Assembly (NCBI GenBank): GCA_015179045.1 | Contig: WHUZ01000173.1 | Span: 1 to 52,493 of the forward strand | DNA from: Kalaharituber pfeilii | Lineage: Eukaryota; Ascomycota; Pezizomycetes; Pezizales; Pezizaceae | Length of the DNA stretch: 52,493 bases | Direction: 5' to 3' | Shown here: positions 36,964 to 46,402 of the stretch, one piece after another | Layout: each line of letters starts with the position of its first letter | How positions within the stretch are numbered: the first letter of the stretch is position 1 | Position numbers and translations under genes: made by a program | The notes under the pieces: model-generated | What the model was told of the DNA's origin: nothing | Database searches by the model: none | The model's input: only the letters and a program-made list of their open reading frames with translations

Positions 36964-39285
36964 GGCTATACATTTTTGGGGCACAGTTTATATGCCAAAG
37001 AGAAAAATGATATTTGCAACACACAATTTTATCAGCGACTATGCACCGAGTCGACTGCAAGGGAGATCAATGACTATCTGAAGAATCTTGGTTCTGGGTG
37101 CACTGTTAATGCTCTTCGAAGGGTGCTTCGACCACAGCATCACCCTTTGATTTCCGGCGATATACTTCCATCTTACATCAAGCTGGGCAACTACGCGGTA
37201 CATGAGTTGACATTAGGGGACGCAAAGGATACGATTCTTTACTATTCAACATATCGAGATGTTGACATGAAGTCCAGCTATGTGCCGGAGAGAACCTTGG
37301 GGAGAGACCTTGAGTCGCTAGTATGTTTGCTTCTGGGAATCAAGTCGTTGGATGAAATTAGGCGTTGCAACGAGAGAGAAAATTTTGGGGACGCGGCGCG
37401 CAGGAATATGGCAAAGGTTATGCGCCTTCCGCACTATGTGTCAGCAAGGAAATGGGTAAGTGGACAGAGGGCGGCATATACGGCGGCGAAAGTGAGCCAA
37501 ACATCTCCGACTGTGCGCGCGCACGGACCAATTTCAATTGATCCGCCACCGCGTAGGATATCAGTAGAAGAGTGCTCCAAAAGTGAAGGACATCCAAACG
37601 CGTGTGCAAGGTCGCCGTCACCACCACCTCAAGTCCGATGGAACCCCATCAATCGGGCTCCCTGGATTTCGCCTCAAGGAACGCCGGTACAGCCTGTTCC
37701 ACACGCCCTGTTTACTACTCAATCGGGAGCCTTATCGGACGTTCAGGCCGTTTCCCCCAGTGTACAGTCAACCCGACCATCCTCTCCATCCATTCCACTG
37801 CCATCTTCATCGCTACCCTCGCCACCTCAACCACAGCACACGTCCAAGTCCAAGCCGCATACCACGGCAAACCCTGAATTGGAAACGGATCGGGCACCTG
37901 AGCCAGAGCACGTACAGGAGTCCGAGCTAGAGCAAAAACCACAAAGGCACTTGAGTGATCTGCTTTTGAGGACGATGGAGGTATCTGAACTACGAGAAAA
38001 GGTAGCTTGCCTCCAGGGACAATTCGATGTCTTTGAGAACACGCTTAAAGAACTCACTAATCTCCGCAACTCTCTTGCTTCTCATTCACCCTATACACCT
38101 TTTGCGAGCTGCTTGAATGACATTCTTGCCAAACATGGCTTGGCTAAGCGCTCTCTCAATGCTGATGACACAGGGCAACAGGAAAATGAGTCTGATTCAG
38201 CAAGGAATACCCCTGGGATTACTCGAAGAGCACAATTTGATCTCGAAGAACTTCAAACTTCGCCTCTTGACTATGGAATGGAAACCAGGCGAGGTAGTAT
38301 TTGGATTCCGGGGACCTGGACCCCCCAAGGTCTAGTTCAATCTACCCCACCAGCTATGGCTAAGAAGAAAAGGTCTAGACGATGTAAAAACAAAAATGCT
38401 TGGGGAAAACCGTACTCTGCGCTTGGCCAACCCGACTTGAAGGCAGAGAAGCGGAGAAGGAGAGCTGAGGCTAAGAGAGCTAAGAAAGCTAGAGCAAGGG
38501 AATTAACCCAGGGAGCAGCAATGAAGCTGGCCTCGGCGTTGGGTATGTCGAGGGAGCCAGTGCGACTGCCTGCAGTGTCAAAAGTGGATATCAGTAAAGG
38601 GGATCAACAACGCAAAGAGGCTAGCCAGGATGCTGCACGAAAAAGGCCGCGGAGTGCTTTGGGTAATGATTCCGAGCTTGACGTTGATGTCCGGATGGAC
38701 TTGATGAAAGAAGGAATGGATACTGAGGATAACAAGAAAGGCGATACAGTTTCTAAGAAGGCGACTGGAGGAAAGATGGTACCTAGAACTATTGCGGATG
38801 CGATGGTGAATTTCACAGCTGTGAATCAGTTGGAACGTATTCCATTGCTAGGTGAGGAGCACGGCTCAGACCAGGGCGGGGTTTGGAACGGTCCAAACGA
38901 ATCTGGGAAGCCCAAAGCCGACAAAGGAGTATGGGGGACGAGGAATGATCCGGTTCTAGTTTCTGAAAGTGACAATGATGGTGAGGAGAGTGATATAGTG
39001 TTTGAGGGGTATGAATCGGATTTGGACTTGCAGGGGGCACAGGAGCGAGAAAGAGAGGATTTGAGAACGGCTAGGATGATGAGTACACTGTCGTTTAGCA
39101 GCGAAATGGAGGTGGGAATAGCTGTCGAGAATAAGAGGAAAGCGGCAGGTGTGAAGGCTTTCGCCCTAGGAAATGGGAGGCTAGCAAGTGGAACTGGTGA
39201 CCGAAGTGTGGAACGCGCCAATAATGACTATTGGGGGGAGGGGATGGTGAGGAATGATCCGATTATCATTGACGACTCTGACTGA
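36964..39285 (+). CDS. Large nuclear-looking protein, 5' exon(s) missing
   Basis: An intact frame of about 773 codons begins right after a likely 3' splice site (GACTCTTTAG at 36963), with no ATG near its start. An upstream exon is therefore expected; the first in-frame ATG is only at 37267. Residues (from 36976): 1-160 globular, starting GHSLYAKEKNDICNTQFYQR; 180-320 Pro/Ser-rich and disordered; about 330-375 coiled coil (SELREKVACLQGQFDVFENT); 461-510 strongly basic, KKKRSRRCKNK and EKRRRRAEAKRAKKARARE, a nuclear localisation signal; then acidic segments. Two SUMO-interaction-like motifs occur, NDPVLVSESDND (about 656-667) and the extreme C-terminus NDPIIIDDSD. I do not recognise the N-terminal domain. 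A chromatin or SUMO-pathway partner is inference only. Confidence 0.75.
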   Translation, partial: GYTFLGHSLYAKEKNDICNTQFYQRLCTESTAREINDYLKNLGSGCTVNALRRVLRPQHHPLISGDILPSYIKLGNYAVHELTLGDAKDTILYYSTYRDVDMKSSYVPERTLGRDLESLVCLLLGIKSLDEIRRCNERENFGDAARRNMAKVMRLPHYVSARKWVSGQRAAYTAAKVSQTSPTVRAHGPISIDPPPRRISVEECSKSEGHPNACARSPSPPPQVRWNPINRAPWISPQGTPVQPVPHALFTTQSGALSDVQAVSPSVQSTRPSSPSIPLPSSSLPSPPQPQHTSKSKPHTTANPELETDRAPEPEHVQESELEQKPQRHLSDLLLRTMEVSELREKVACLQGQFDVFENTLKELTNLRNSLASHSPYTPFASCLNDILAKHGLAKRSLNADDTGQQENESDSARNTPGITRRAQFDLEELQTSPLDYGMETRRGSIWIPGTWTPQGLVQSTPPAMAKKKRSRRCKNKNAWGKPYSALGQPDLKAEKRRRRAEAKRAKKARARELTQGAAMKLASALGMSREPVRLPAVSKVDISKGDQQRKEASQDAARKRPRSALGNDSELDVDVRMDLMKEGMDTEDNKKGDTVSKKATGGKMVPRTIADAMVNFTAVNQLERIPLLGEEHGSDQGGVWNGPNESGKPKADKGVWGTRNDPVLVSESDNDGEESDIVFEGYESDLDLQGAQEREREDLRTARMMSTLSFSSEMEVGIAVENKRKAAGVKAFALGNGRLASGTGDRSVERANNDYWGEGMVRNDPIIIDDSD

Positions 39286-40766
39286 AGAGTTTTGGAGTTT
39301 CGCGCTCAGCTCCTCCCCGCGACAATGAAATCACGGGCCGTGATTTGTACACTACTTATGACGGCCTAGGGTTTCTTGTCAGGAATGACCGAATGAGCGG
39401 AGACGTGAGCGAGGGACGATTTCTTGTAGTTGTTTCTGAGGTCCAGGGAGAGACGGTGGATGAGAGGAATGAGGCTTCTTCGCGTGTCTACGGTTTGGGG
39501 TTCGGTGCTTCTTCCTGCATTTCTTTTTTCTTTTCAATTTGTACTCTCTGGAAAACAAGGAGGGTAACTACGTTCGGCGTCTGCAATTGGGTGTATGAAT
39601 ATACCTGGCTGGGTTTCTGGAGTGCATTCTTGAGGGCTCTGAAGTTGACTGACTGCTTCATTATTTTGCTTTTTCAAGGGTGTGGTTACATTTGAGCATT
39701 ATGGGAAAAAGTAATTGCATATACAGTTTTTATGTGCTCGTGAAATAGGTAAGTTGAGGGTAAGGTAATGCAGAAGGACGAACCAGAATTTTGATTCAAC
39801 TATCAAATGTGAGACTCTATCTTGTATGTGTATGAAAGAAGAAATGTGTATGAAACGGGATGAGGATGGAGCTTTAACTAGTTAAATTAGTACTGTGAGG
39901 AATGTATTTTGTTTTGGAAATTTACGTAGAGAGAAACTTTTGCAAGGGCTTTTCAGTCGCGCTGGCAACAGGCGACCAGGAATGAATGATGCAGAAAGTC
40001 ACCGCATAGAAAGACTAGATACAGAGGCCGAAGGAACTGTTGTTGAGAGATACAGTGGGAGTGTACAGAATACGAGCGAGGATCCAGACATCAATACGAC
40101 TTCTACCCAATCGACCTGTGGTGCCGACGTGGGAATGGTTGATATTTTCAGTGAGGAAAATACGGTCCATGCAAGCTTCACTGCGCCAGCATCCCTCAGC
40201 CTCCGCCGCCTTTCTACAACCAGCTCTACCACATGCTCTCGGTCTGCGGTCCTCGCCTTGCCAGTTTTTCCTGCTCTCTGGACTACACTGATGGCTGCCT
40301 GAGAGGCTACAAGTAGCAGCACTTTTGTACTGCCATCGACAGCTTCAAGGGCACCCCTCCATTCCTGAGATCTCGCCGTCCCACCCAGTAGTATTTAGTA
40401 TATGTGAAACCGTACTTGATCAACCCATTTACGATTAACGTTGCACTGTCGTGCCAAGGTGTGCAACCCCTTTAACGCGTGGCTCAGCTAAAAGTACGGG
40501 TAGTTCCCACCCTCTCTTATGTGTATTTCTCTTGTCCGCTTCCATTTCGCTTCGCTACATTTTGCAACATCGGGTAACTTCACTACACTACGGCTTCGCC
40601 TTCGTTACGCTTCGTTTTTATCAGTGACTTTAAGTATACTGACGTTTGTTGCCACACAAGCTAATTAGTTATTGAACGGTTGGTAGGAATCTACAATACG
40701 TTGGGTGACAGCACCGAGCAACAAACAAAAAAAAGACAGTCGAAGTGGATTACTTCATATACCAAC
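39286..40766. other. Intergenic between two genes
   Basis: 39286-39720 is probably the 3' UTR of the preceding gene. A 135-codon plus frame at 39895-40302 overlaps an antisense frame. Its middle is Ser/Thr/Asp-rich and it could be a remnant of the nuclease-like gene's N-terminal region, but I cannot support it. 40545-40620 is a low-complexity CTTCG-rich stretch. Confidence 0.4.
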
Positions 40767-41454
40767 ATGTCTCTCTTAGATGCAGAAAAGAGATTAGGTT
40801 TTGAGATGCAATCACTCAACTGTAAATTGATTCCGGTTAGCGATAATATCGGCAACTGCAAAGGATAGTGTGGGAGATGAGATGCTTAAGGATATGAAGG
40901 AGAGGGTGTATTGCAACATAGTGGATTATCTTGGATTTGAAGGGTACCCTTCGGAGTCGACGGTGGATTTTAGTGTTAGTGATTTGGTGTTTGCTATAAT
41001 CAGTCCCATACTTTCTGGTTTCAGACGGAAGGTAGTTCGAGATATACGTTTGCGGAGGGAGAAAGAGATTGTTTCCATGGACGGTGAGACAGGTGGAAAA
41101 GAGGAATTCGTTGTGATAGATGTGGTTTCGTTGACAGAACGAAACTACGTTCTTGTTATTGAAGGAAAGAAATCAGCTCGCGGAGAAGCGATGAAGCAAT
41201 GTTTGCTTTCGATGAAGGATATAAGGGATAATAATGGTTATGGCGAGGTGTACGGATTTATCATGACAGGGGAATCTTGGAAGATGTTCCAATATGATGG
41301 CCAATCTTTTAGGGCGACACGCAAGATTGATGTGTTATTTGAGGATATGTGTGATGAGGAGTTGTGGATGAAGGAGAATACGGTTTTAGTGGATTGTTTT
41401 ATTGTTGCACTGAGTAGTGGAGGGATTGTGAAGAAGGACGTGGTCGTTGGATAG
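40767..41454 (+). pseudogene. PD-(D/E)XK-like nuclease-fold protein, frameshifted
   Basis: The likely start is ATG 40767 (ACCAAC-ATG-TCT), encoding SLLDAEKRLGFEMQ…IPVSDNIGNCK. At 40861-40864 (AAAGG) an apparent extra base moves the frame; the next frame reads DSVGDEMLKDMKERVYCNIV and stays open to 41454. The two halves together fit, from memory, a family common in fungal accessory genomes, with the order MKERVYCNIVDYL, a beta-rich core, Asp in FVVIDVV, then the E-x-K signature VLVIEGKK (41149-41172), then QCLLSMKDIRDNNGYGEVYG and the end SSGGIVKKDVVVG. The D…E-x-K pattern suggests a restriction-endonuclease-like fold, as in Crinkler-type and other fungal effector proteins. Activity is not shown. 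Total length without the shift is about 228 residues. Confidence 0.72.
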
Positions 41455-43097
41455 GTGAATATGGTAGATTCGCGTATGGCCTTAGTTGGACGTCCTTTTT
41501 CGGACATTATTTTAATACCTATATATTTTACTAGGATCGAACGGGGGGTTTAATGGGGGGGCGCAGGACTCATTCCAAGGAGGAGGAAAGCTAATTGTAG
41601 AAAAAAGTGTTTTTGCTGAGTTGTATTTAATTACTTGTTTGGGCAATACATTTAGTTGAGTGTTTGTTCAAAGGAATATGTGGCTGATAAGATGTTGTAC
41701 AGTATTGAAGCTATTGAGTTTATTCAGTGAATTCTAGTTTAGTTTGTTTAAAGCCAGACTAAAGTACAGAGAAGTAGAAAAGACTAGAAAAAAAAATATT
41801 GTATAAATAACACTTTATTAAGGTATTAGGTCAGATCTCTATCTAATATAATATGTATTCTTGACACCGGTACCCCTGTGCAAGACAGTGGATGCTATTG
41901 AGCCTTCATCACACCGTCTGTGGGTCCGTTAATATCATCAGCGGTATATCCGTCACTCGCAGAAGGGGTCTATATAGAGCAGCCGGAAGGTTTCGAATTC
42001 GATACAAGTCGAGGCTTGTTACTTGAGGGGGTTCGGAAGATTTTTACAATATTCAAGTGCTCATATAAACAATTTGTATGTGAAGAACACTAAAATTAGG
42101 TATTGGTATACAAACAATGCAACTGCTCAAATTGAACAGAGAAAGGTTTTGCATATCATTTTACTTGTAGGTAAAGCTCTATGATTACAATTTTAAGCCC
42201 ATTGTCAGTGGGTTTACTTTATAGGATGGCATCACAATCGAGCCGAACTGATGAGCATCTTGTATGAATGCCAAGGCTTTGTGCGAAAATGCGACGACCC
42301 CTATTCCCCCCCCTCCCCCACACACACACCCACAAAATGTGTTTTAGCAAATCAACATCCTGAGTATGAAATAAATAATTGAATTTAGGGCACTTGTAAA
42401 CTATATGGACAATTCTGTTGTTGTGGTGGAGATATAGGCTCTGTCGGTGTGGTCCTGTTTTGGTGGGAAAAGTGGTTCGCTTGGCGGTGAAATACAGTAA
42501 AAATCGGATGAATCGGTCGAAATGACTTGAACTACCCTGGACTGGCCTGTCGGGAACAGTGAGAAGGGTTGGGATGGGCATTGTATTGAGAGGAATGTTA
42601 CGTACGGCTTACGGCTTTGAAGTCGTAGGCTATCAAGAAACAGTACTGATTGTATGTAGTGGCAGTATGTACGGTAGTTCGAGTACGGAGGTAGGCACCT
42701 ACGTATGTACATTGGTAGGCAGGTAAGGGACTTGATTCGGTATGGTGGCCCGCCGTGAGGGCAATTAGGTAAAGGCTCAAACTCGAATAACTGTATATAT
42801 ATAGTACATGCACTAGTGCACTTCGATATATGCCTATATATTAATTAGTGAGCTAACGTTTATGTAATGGAGTTGGGTGATGGTGAACGTCCGAGCCAAG
42901 CTCATGCACGCAGGCGAGGGTGTGGGCCGTGAGATTTGCACGTAGTTTCCTTCACGCAGGTTACCCGTGTCTCGTACATGAGTATGGTGTGAATGAGTAA
43001 TAAACCAAAAAAAAGAAAAACCCGGAAAAAAGGGGGGGCTCGTGTAGTCTCGCAACCAGCTAGGGCTCGTGCACGTACATGGCGGCGGGAGAGCTAC
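41455..43097. other. Intergenic, no gene recognised
   Basis: AT-rich to 42200. A CCCCC/CACACA-rich patch lies at 42300-42335. Nothing conserved is visible. Confidence 0.45.
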
Positions 43098-43285
43098 GCA
43101 TTTAGTGATGCAGGTGGGGCTGTTACGGCCGTGCGAGAAAAGTCTACCAGATCGGGGATGGATATTGCTACTGACAAGTATTTTCCATACAATTTTGCTC
43201 CCAAAGCCATACAGGCCTTAGCCTCACCTGCTCACAGACCACTCGCACGGCCTATAACTTGGCCGCCACCTGCATCACTAAATGC
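43098..43285. mobile_element. Fold-back/MITE-like element (188 bp)
   Basis: Inverted ends of about 40 bp (43098-43137 and 43242-43285) begin GCATTTAGTGATGCAGGTGG and end GGCCGTGCGAG on each arm, with an indel between GTGG and GGCC. The interior of about 100 bp is non-coding. No target-site duplication was identified. Confidence 0.75.
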
Positions 43286-43344
43286 TGTGGGTCTGTGTGT
43301 TAATGCATATGCGAAGAATGCGTAATATATGCGCTCGAGTGAGC

Positions 43345-43435
43345 CTGTTCTCGTGCCCAGACTATTAATTTCGGCTTTCGGTCGTACTTTGCACCTCTTG
43401 GCAGCACCCAGTGCCCCGTCTGGGTATGAAAACAG
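43345..43435. mobile_element. MITE-like element with CTGTTCTCGTGCCCAGAC ends
   Basis: The inverted ends CTGTTCTCGTGCCCAGAC (43345-43362) and CTGTTTTCATACCCAGAC (complement of 43418-43435) bound 91 bp. GAGTGAG on both sides may be a target duplication. It shares its first half with the copies at 10432 and 49413, and its CTTGGCAGCAC segment also occurs at 49389. Confidence 0.7.
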
Positions 43436-43514
43436 AGTGAGTTCGATTAATGTGGATGGCGCAGTGGGCTTGTATAGCTAACTTTTATGCTAGGCTGGGG
43501 AGTTTCTTTTGTCG

Positions 43515-43545
<31 letters not shown>

Positions 43546-43614
43546 AAAAATATCATTCGTTTTTTGTTTTTAAATATACAACATTACTCGCGTCCCGCCC
43601 AGAGGGCTATAGGA
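43515..43614 (-). mobile_element. Degenerate family A retroposon (copy A4)
   Basis: The minus strand carries CTATAGCCC-TCT-GGGCGGGACGCGAGTAATG, the family A hairpin with a different loop and flanking stem. An irregular AT tract and about 27 A follow. No target-site duplication is visible. The long tail contains non-A insertions, so this copy is older or rearranged. Confidence 0.65.
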
Positions 43615-44089
43615 GCCGAGGCTACTGACAATAGAGGTAAAGAGAAATAAACCGCCTTCCCTTCCACTGTACTACAAGACGAACTCAGAGGTTATTGAGG
43701 CAGTTGGGCTTATATTTCTTCTTTCACGCATGTTAGCCTACCTTAGCCCAGCAAGGGCTGCATACGGGTACTGAACGAAAGAAAGGGAAAAAAAGAAAAA
43801 GAAAACAGTTCTTTCCAAATTCCCAGTGCCATTTGTTTGGTAAGAGCTGAGGTACGGTATACAAGCCAGGTTTTTCTCTCTTTTCGCACTCTTCGACCTC
43901 CTATTTAATCATCCTCTCCTCACATAAAATTCCCCTCTTGTCCCAAGTAGGGCGTGTTTGGGTAGTTAAACTAATCTCAGCACTAAAGTGGGGAATAGTC
44001 TGGTTGGTGGGGAAAGCAAAACAACGGAGCCGGTGGAGGAAGGCATTGGAAAATGTGATATGAGGAAGATGCTCTTCATTGGAAGCTCT

Positions 44090-44238
44090 GATATTGGGTC
44101 CTGTCATACTGGATAGCCTATCTTATTGGATCGACTTTGCAGGCCCAAGCCGATTGAGCGGTGGGGATGATTGGATATTTTGCCTTATTGGATATAACCC
44201 GCCGGTCCTGGTCTTATCCAATATACCAGGTTCGACTG
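44090..44238. mobile_element. Partial DNA-transposon end (CAGTCGAACC…)
   Basis: Read from the minus strand, a TA precedes CAGTCGAACCTGGTATATTG. The motif TATTGGAT or its complement then recurs four times within 140 bp. Terminal CAGT-type ends plus subterminal repeats are the layout seen at 51757-52403. The partner end was not found, so this is a truncated copy at best. Confidence 0.45.
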
Positions 44239-44370
44239 TAGCTTGTTGCTCAAAACCTTTATCGGGACTGGTATCAAGTGGACAGTCTGTAACGATAAAC
44301 TTCGCACCCTGGTCGATAAGCTAAACCCCGTAGGTCAAAATGCAACTTTCCTCATCGGGACAAAATTCAT

Positions 44371-44450
44371 GATATTCCCCGCCATAGGCCGGTAGCCTGT
44401 ATGCGGGGTTATGTGACCAAAAAAAAAAAAAAAAGAAAAAAGAAAGAAAA
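44371..44450 (+). mobile_element. Family B mini-retroposon (copy B3)
   Basis: CCCCGCCATAGGC-CGGTA-GCCTGTATGCGGGG forms a strong stem-loop. TTATGTGACC and an A-rich tail with a few G follow. The flanks carry CAAAATTCAT (44361-44370) and CAAAATTTCAT (44451-44461), a slightly diverged target-site duplication. Confidence 0.85.
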
Positions 44451-44648
44451 CAAAATTTCATAACCAAAAGAGACGGGTGCTACTCATATCGAAGGGAAAA
44501 TCAGAAGGTATGAAAAGGGTCCTGTATTGCGCCAGAAAATGTAGATAGAAACCAGAGCTCCCAGTAAATACTGAGCGAGCTATTGAAATCTCCTCTCCAT
44601 AAATTCTTCCACAATCAATGTGCATATTGTCAGTACTATGTGTACCTT

Positions 44649-44800
44649 TTTTTTTTTTTATTTCATTAATCGCGTGCCGCCCTTAGGGCTATGGCGATGT
44701 TTAGATACATAATTGATAGAGTAAATTAGAAGGAAAGAAAATGGAAGAAAGGAAAATAGCATTTAACTAGAGGTTCTCAATTCTCCCCTGCCCATACCAA
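44649..44800 (-). mobile_element. Family A retroposon, longer copy (A5)
   Basis: This 152-bp insertion is bounded by an exact 11-bp duplication ATGTGTACCTT (44638-44648 and 44801-44811). On the minus strand it has about 100 bp of pyrimidine-rich sequence, then the hairpin ATCGC-CATA-GCCCTAAGGGC-GGCAC-GCGAT, ATTAATGAAAT and an A tail. The extra 5' part resembles the 3' UTR of the LINE fragment at 6500-6590. Confidence 0.88.
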
Positions 44801-45170
44801 ATGTGTACCTTGGAAGCTGGGCACGCACGTACGCAAACACCTGCAACCCTTATTTCCCGGGTCTGGGACACTTTGGAGGTTGTGAGAGGAGCCCAAGTGA
44901 ATATTTCTTATGTATACATCCTAGCATTGGAGATACCAGGCAAGGCAGCAACGACTGACCATTTGACGGATGATTGCAGAATGCGGTGGGGAGGGCAGTG
45001 TCCGGAGGAGAGAGCGGCTCCCCGGGACTCCGCAAGCAGGAGACATACTGGTGGAATTGTTGAGATTGGCGTGGCTGTAGTGAATCTCTTGGATGGGATG
45101 GAATGGGAGCAGTCCTTTTATTTCCTTTGTACGTAGCTTCGGGTCTTGGCATGCTTTGTTCTACCGGGTA

Positions 45171-45242
45171 CCTCGCCATAGCCTAAAAGGCGGCACGCGA
45201 GTAATGATATATATATATATAAAAAAAAAAAAAAAAAAAAAG
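45171..45242 (+). mobile_element. Family A mini-retroposon (copy A6)
   Basis: CCTCGCCATAGCCT-AAA-AGGCGGCACGCGAG folds with inner stem GCCT/AGGC and outer stem CTCGC/GCGAG. TAATGATATATAT… and about 20 A follow. An exact 13-bp target-site duplication GTTCTACCGGGTA lies at 45158-45170 and 45243-45255. Confidence 0.95.
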
Positions 45243-45378
45243 GTTCTACCGGGTAAGCGAAAATAAGACTATTACAAATTACTGAGAGGTTCAATTGCAT
45301 CAGAAATTTAAGTACATCTCAGTAATACATAGGAGAGTAATTTTGGCACCTCAGTTTGCATCCATCAGAGGATAGCAT

Positions 45379-45623
45379 GGTAAGATATACCTGATTAGAC
45401 AATAGGGAATCTCTGCTTATAAAATTAGACACAACCAGCTAGAGTGCTAATATGCTTAACTACACATTACCATATGCCTGTGATTATATATACTAAGCTT
45501 GGTGCTAATATGAATATTGTAACAGAAGTGGTGACTGAAAATAATAGCAATTCAGTAGTAATGGAAGCAGGCAGACTAATAGGAGATATAATAGGCTTAA
45601 ATATGAGTAAAGAGGGTTCCTAC
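45379..45623 (+). repeat. Left arm of a 245-bp inverted repeat
   Basis: This arm pairs with 46046-46291 in inverted orientation at roughly 85-90 percent identity. By eye I count about 25 substitutions, nearly all transitions, plus a few indels. Each arm has A or T where the other has G or C at different sites, as expected if both copies were hit by RIP. A 61-codon open frame in this arm shows no known domain. Confidence 0.88.
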
Positions 45624-45635
45624 AATTAAAGCATA

Positions 45636-45704
45636 GCCTCGCCATAGCCCATAGGGCAGCACGCGAGTAATGATATTTTTTTTTAATAAATAAATAAATA
45701 AATA
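45636..45704 (+). mobile_element. Family A mini-retroposon with AATA tail (copy A7)
   Basis: GCCTCGCCATAGCCC-ATA-GGGCAGCACGCGAG forms the family hairpin. TAATGATATT and a (TAAA)n-type tail follow instead of pure A. An exact 12-bp target-site duplication AATTAAAGCATA lies at 45624-45635 and 45705-45716. It sits immediately inside the left arm of the large inverted repeat. Confidence 0.92.
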
Positions 45705-45716
45705 AATTAAAGCATA

Positions 45717-46045
45717 TAGTAAAGATTATTTTTAGCAGTTCTAAAGCTCTATATAATGACTAAAAGTATGTAAAATAGTATACTACTATTTATATTTAGT
45801 AAGAAAAATAATAATATATGATTTATATAATTAGTGTCACACATGGCGGCGGGCGGGCGCTGCTAAGGGATACGACCGGTTCAGGGTAACAGTAGTTTCG
45901 CAGGCGCTGAACGACAGGCTTGATAAACTTGACAGGAGAGACTCGTGAGTGGCGGTTCAGCGGTTCCAGTTCAGCGGCGACGACAGGCAATATTGACATG
46001 GCAGAGAGGAAGATCAGATACTGGATAAGATTTGGAGCTTTAGCT
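45717..46045. other. Centre of the inverted repeat
   Basis: An AT-rich part (45717-45840) is followed by a G+C-richer part (45840-46010) with repeated GTTCAGCGG-like words and a GGCGGGCGGGCG run. No open frame of note. The sharp change of composition suggests that it has a different origin from the arms. Confidence 0.5.
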
Positions 46046-46291
46046 GTAAGAATCCTCTTCACTCATATTTAAGCCTATTGTATCTCCTATTAATCTGCCT
46101 GCTTCTATTACTACTGAATCGCTACTATTTCTAAATATTTTCAGTCAGCACTTCTGCTACAATACTCATATTAATACTAAACTTAGTACATATGATCACA
46201 GGCATATGATAATGCATAGTTAAGTATATCAGCACTCTAGCTGATCTGTGTCTAATCAGAGGCTCCCTATTGTCTAATTAGGTATATCTTA
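46046..46291 (-). repeat. Right arm of the inverted repeat
   Basis: Reverse complement partner of 45379-45623. Together the arms and centre span about 913 bp. The arms could be terminal repeats of a decayed DNA transposon, or two copies of an element inserted head to head. Confidence 0.88.
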
Positions 46292-46340
46292 GTGCAGTAC
46301 TTTGAAATAGAATGAATACGCACTAGCGAGTTCTCGTTCG

Positions 46341-46392
46341 CCCTGCCCTGGCGAATAGCTGCAAGCGGGGTTATGTGACTTAAAAAAAAAAA
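46341..46392 (+). mobile_element. Family B mini-retroposon (copy B4)
   Basis: The body CCCTGCCCTGGCG…GCTGCAAGCGGGG, then TTATGTGACTT and about 11 A. An exact 11-bp target-site duplication AGTTCTCGTTC lies just before (46329-46339) and just after (46392-46402). Confidence 0.92.
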
Positions 46393-46402
46393 GTTCTCGT
46401 TC

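Noticed and set aside
39895..40302. 135-codon ORF as first exon of the nuclease-like gene
   Set aside because: No supported splice to 40767 and no motif; left as unexplained.
41985..42010. tRNA-like T-loop GGTTTCGAATTCGATAC
   Set aside because: No acceptor stem, D-arm or anticodon arm could be fitted around it.
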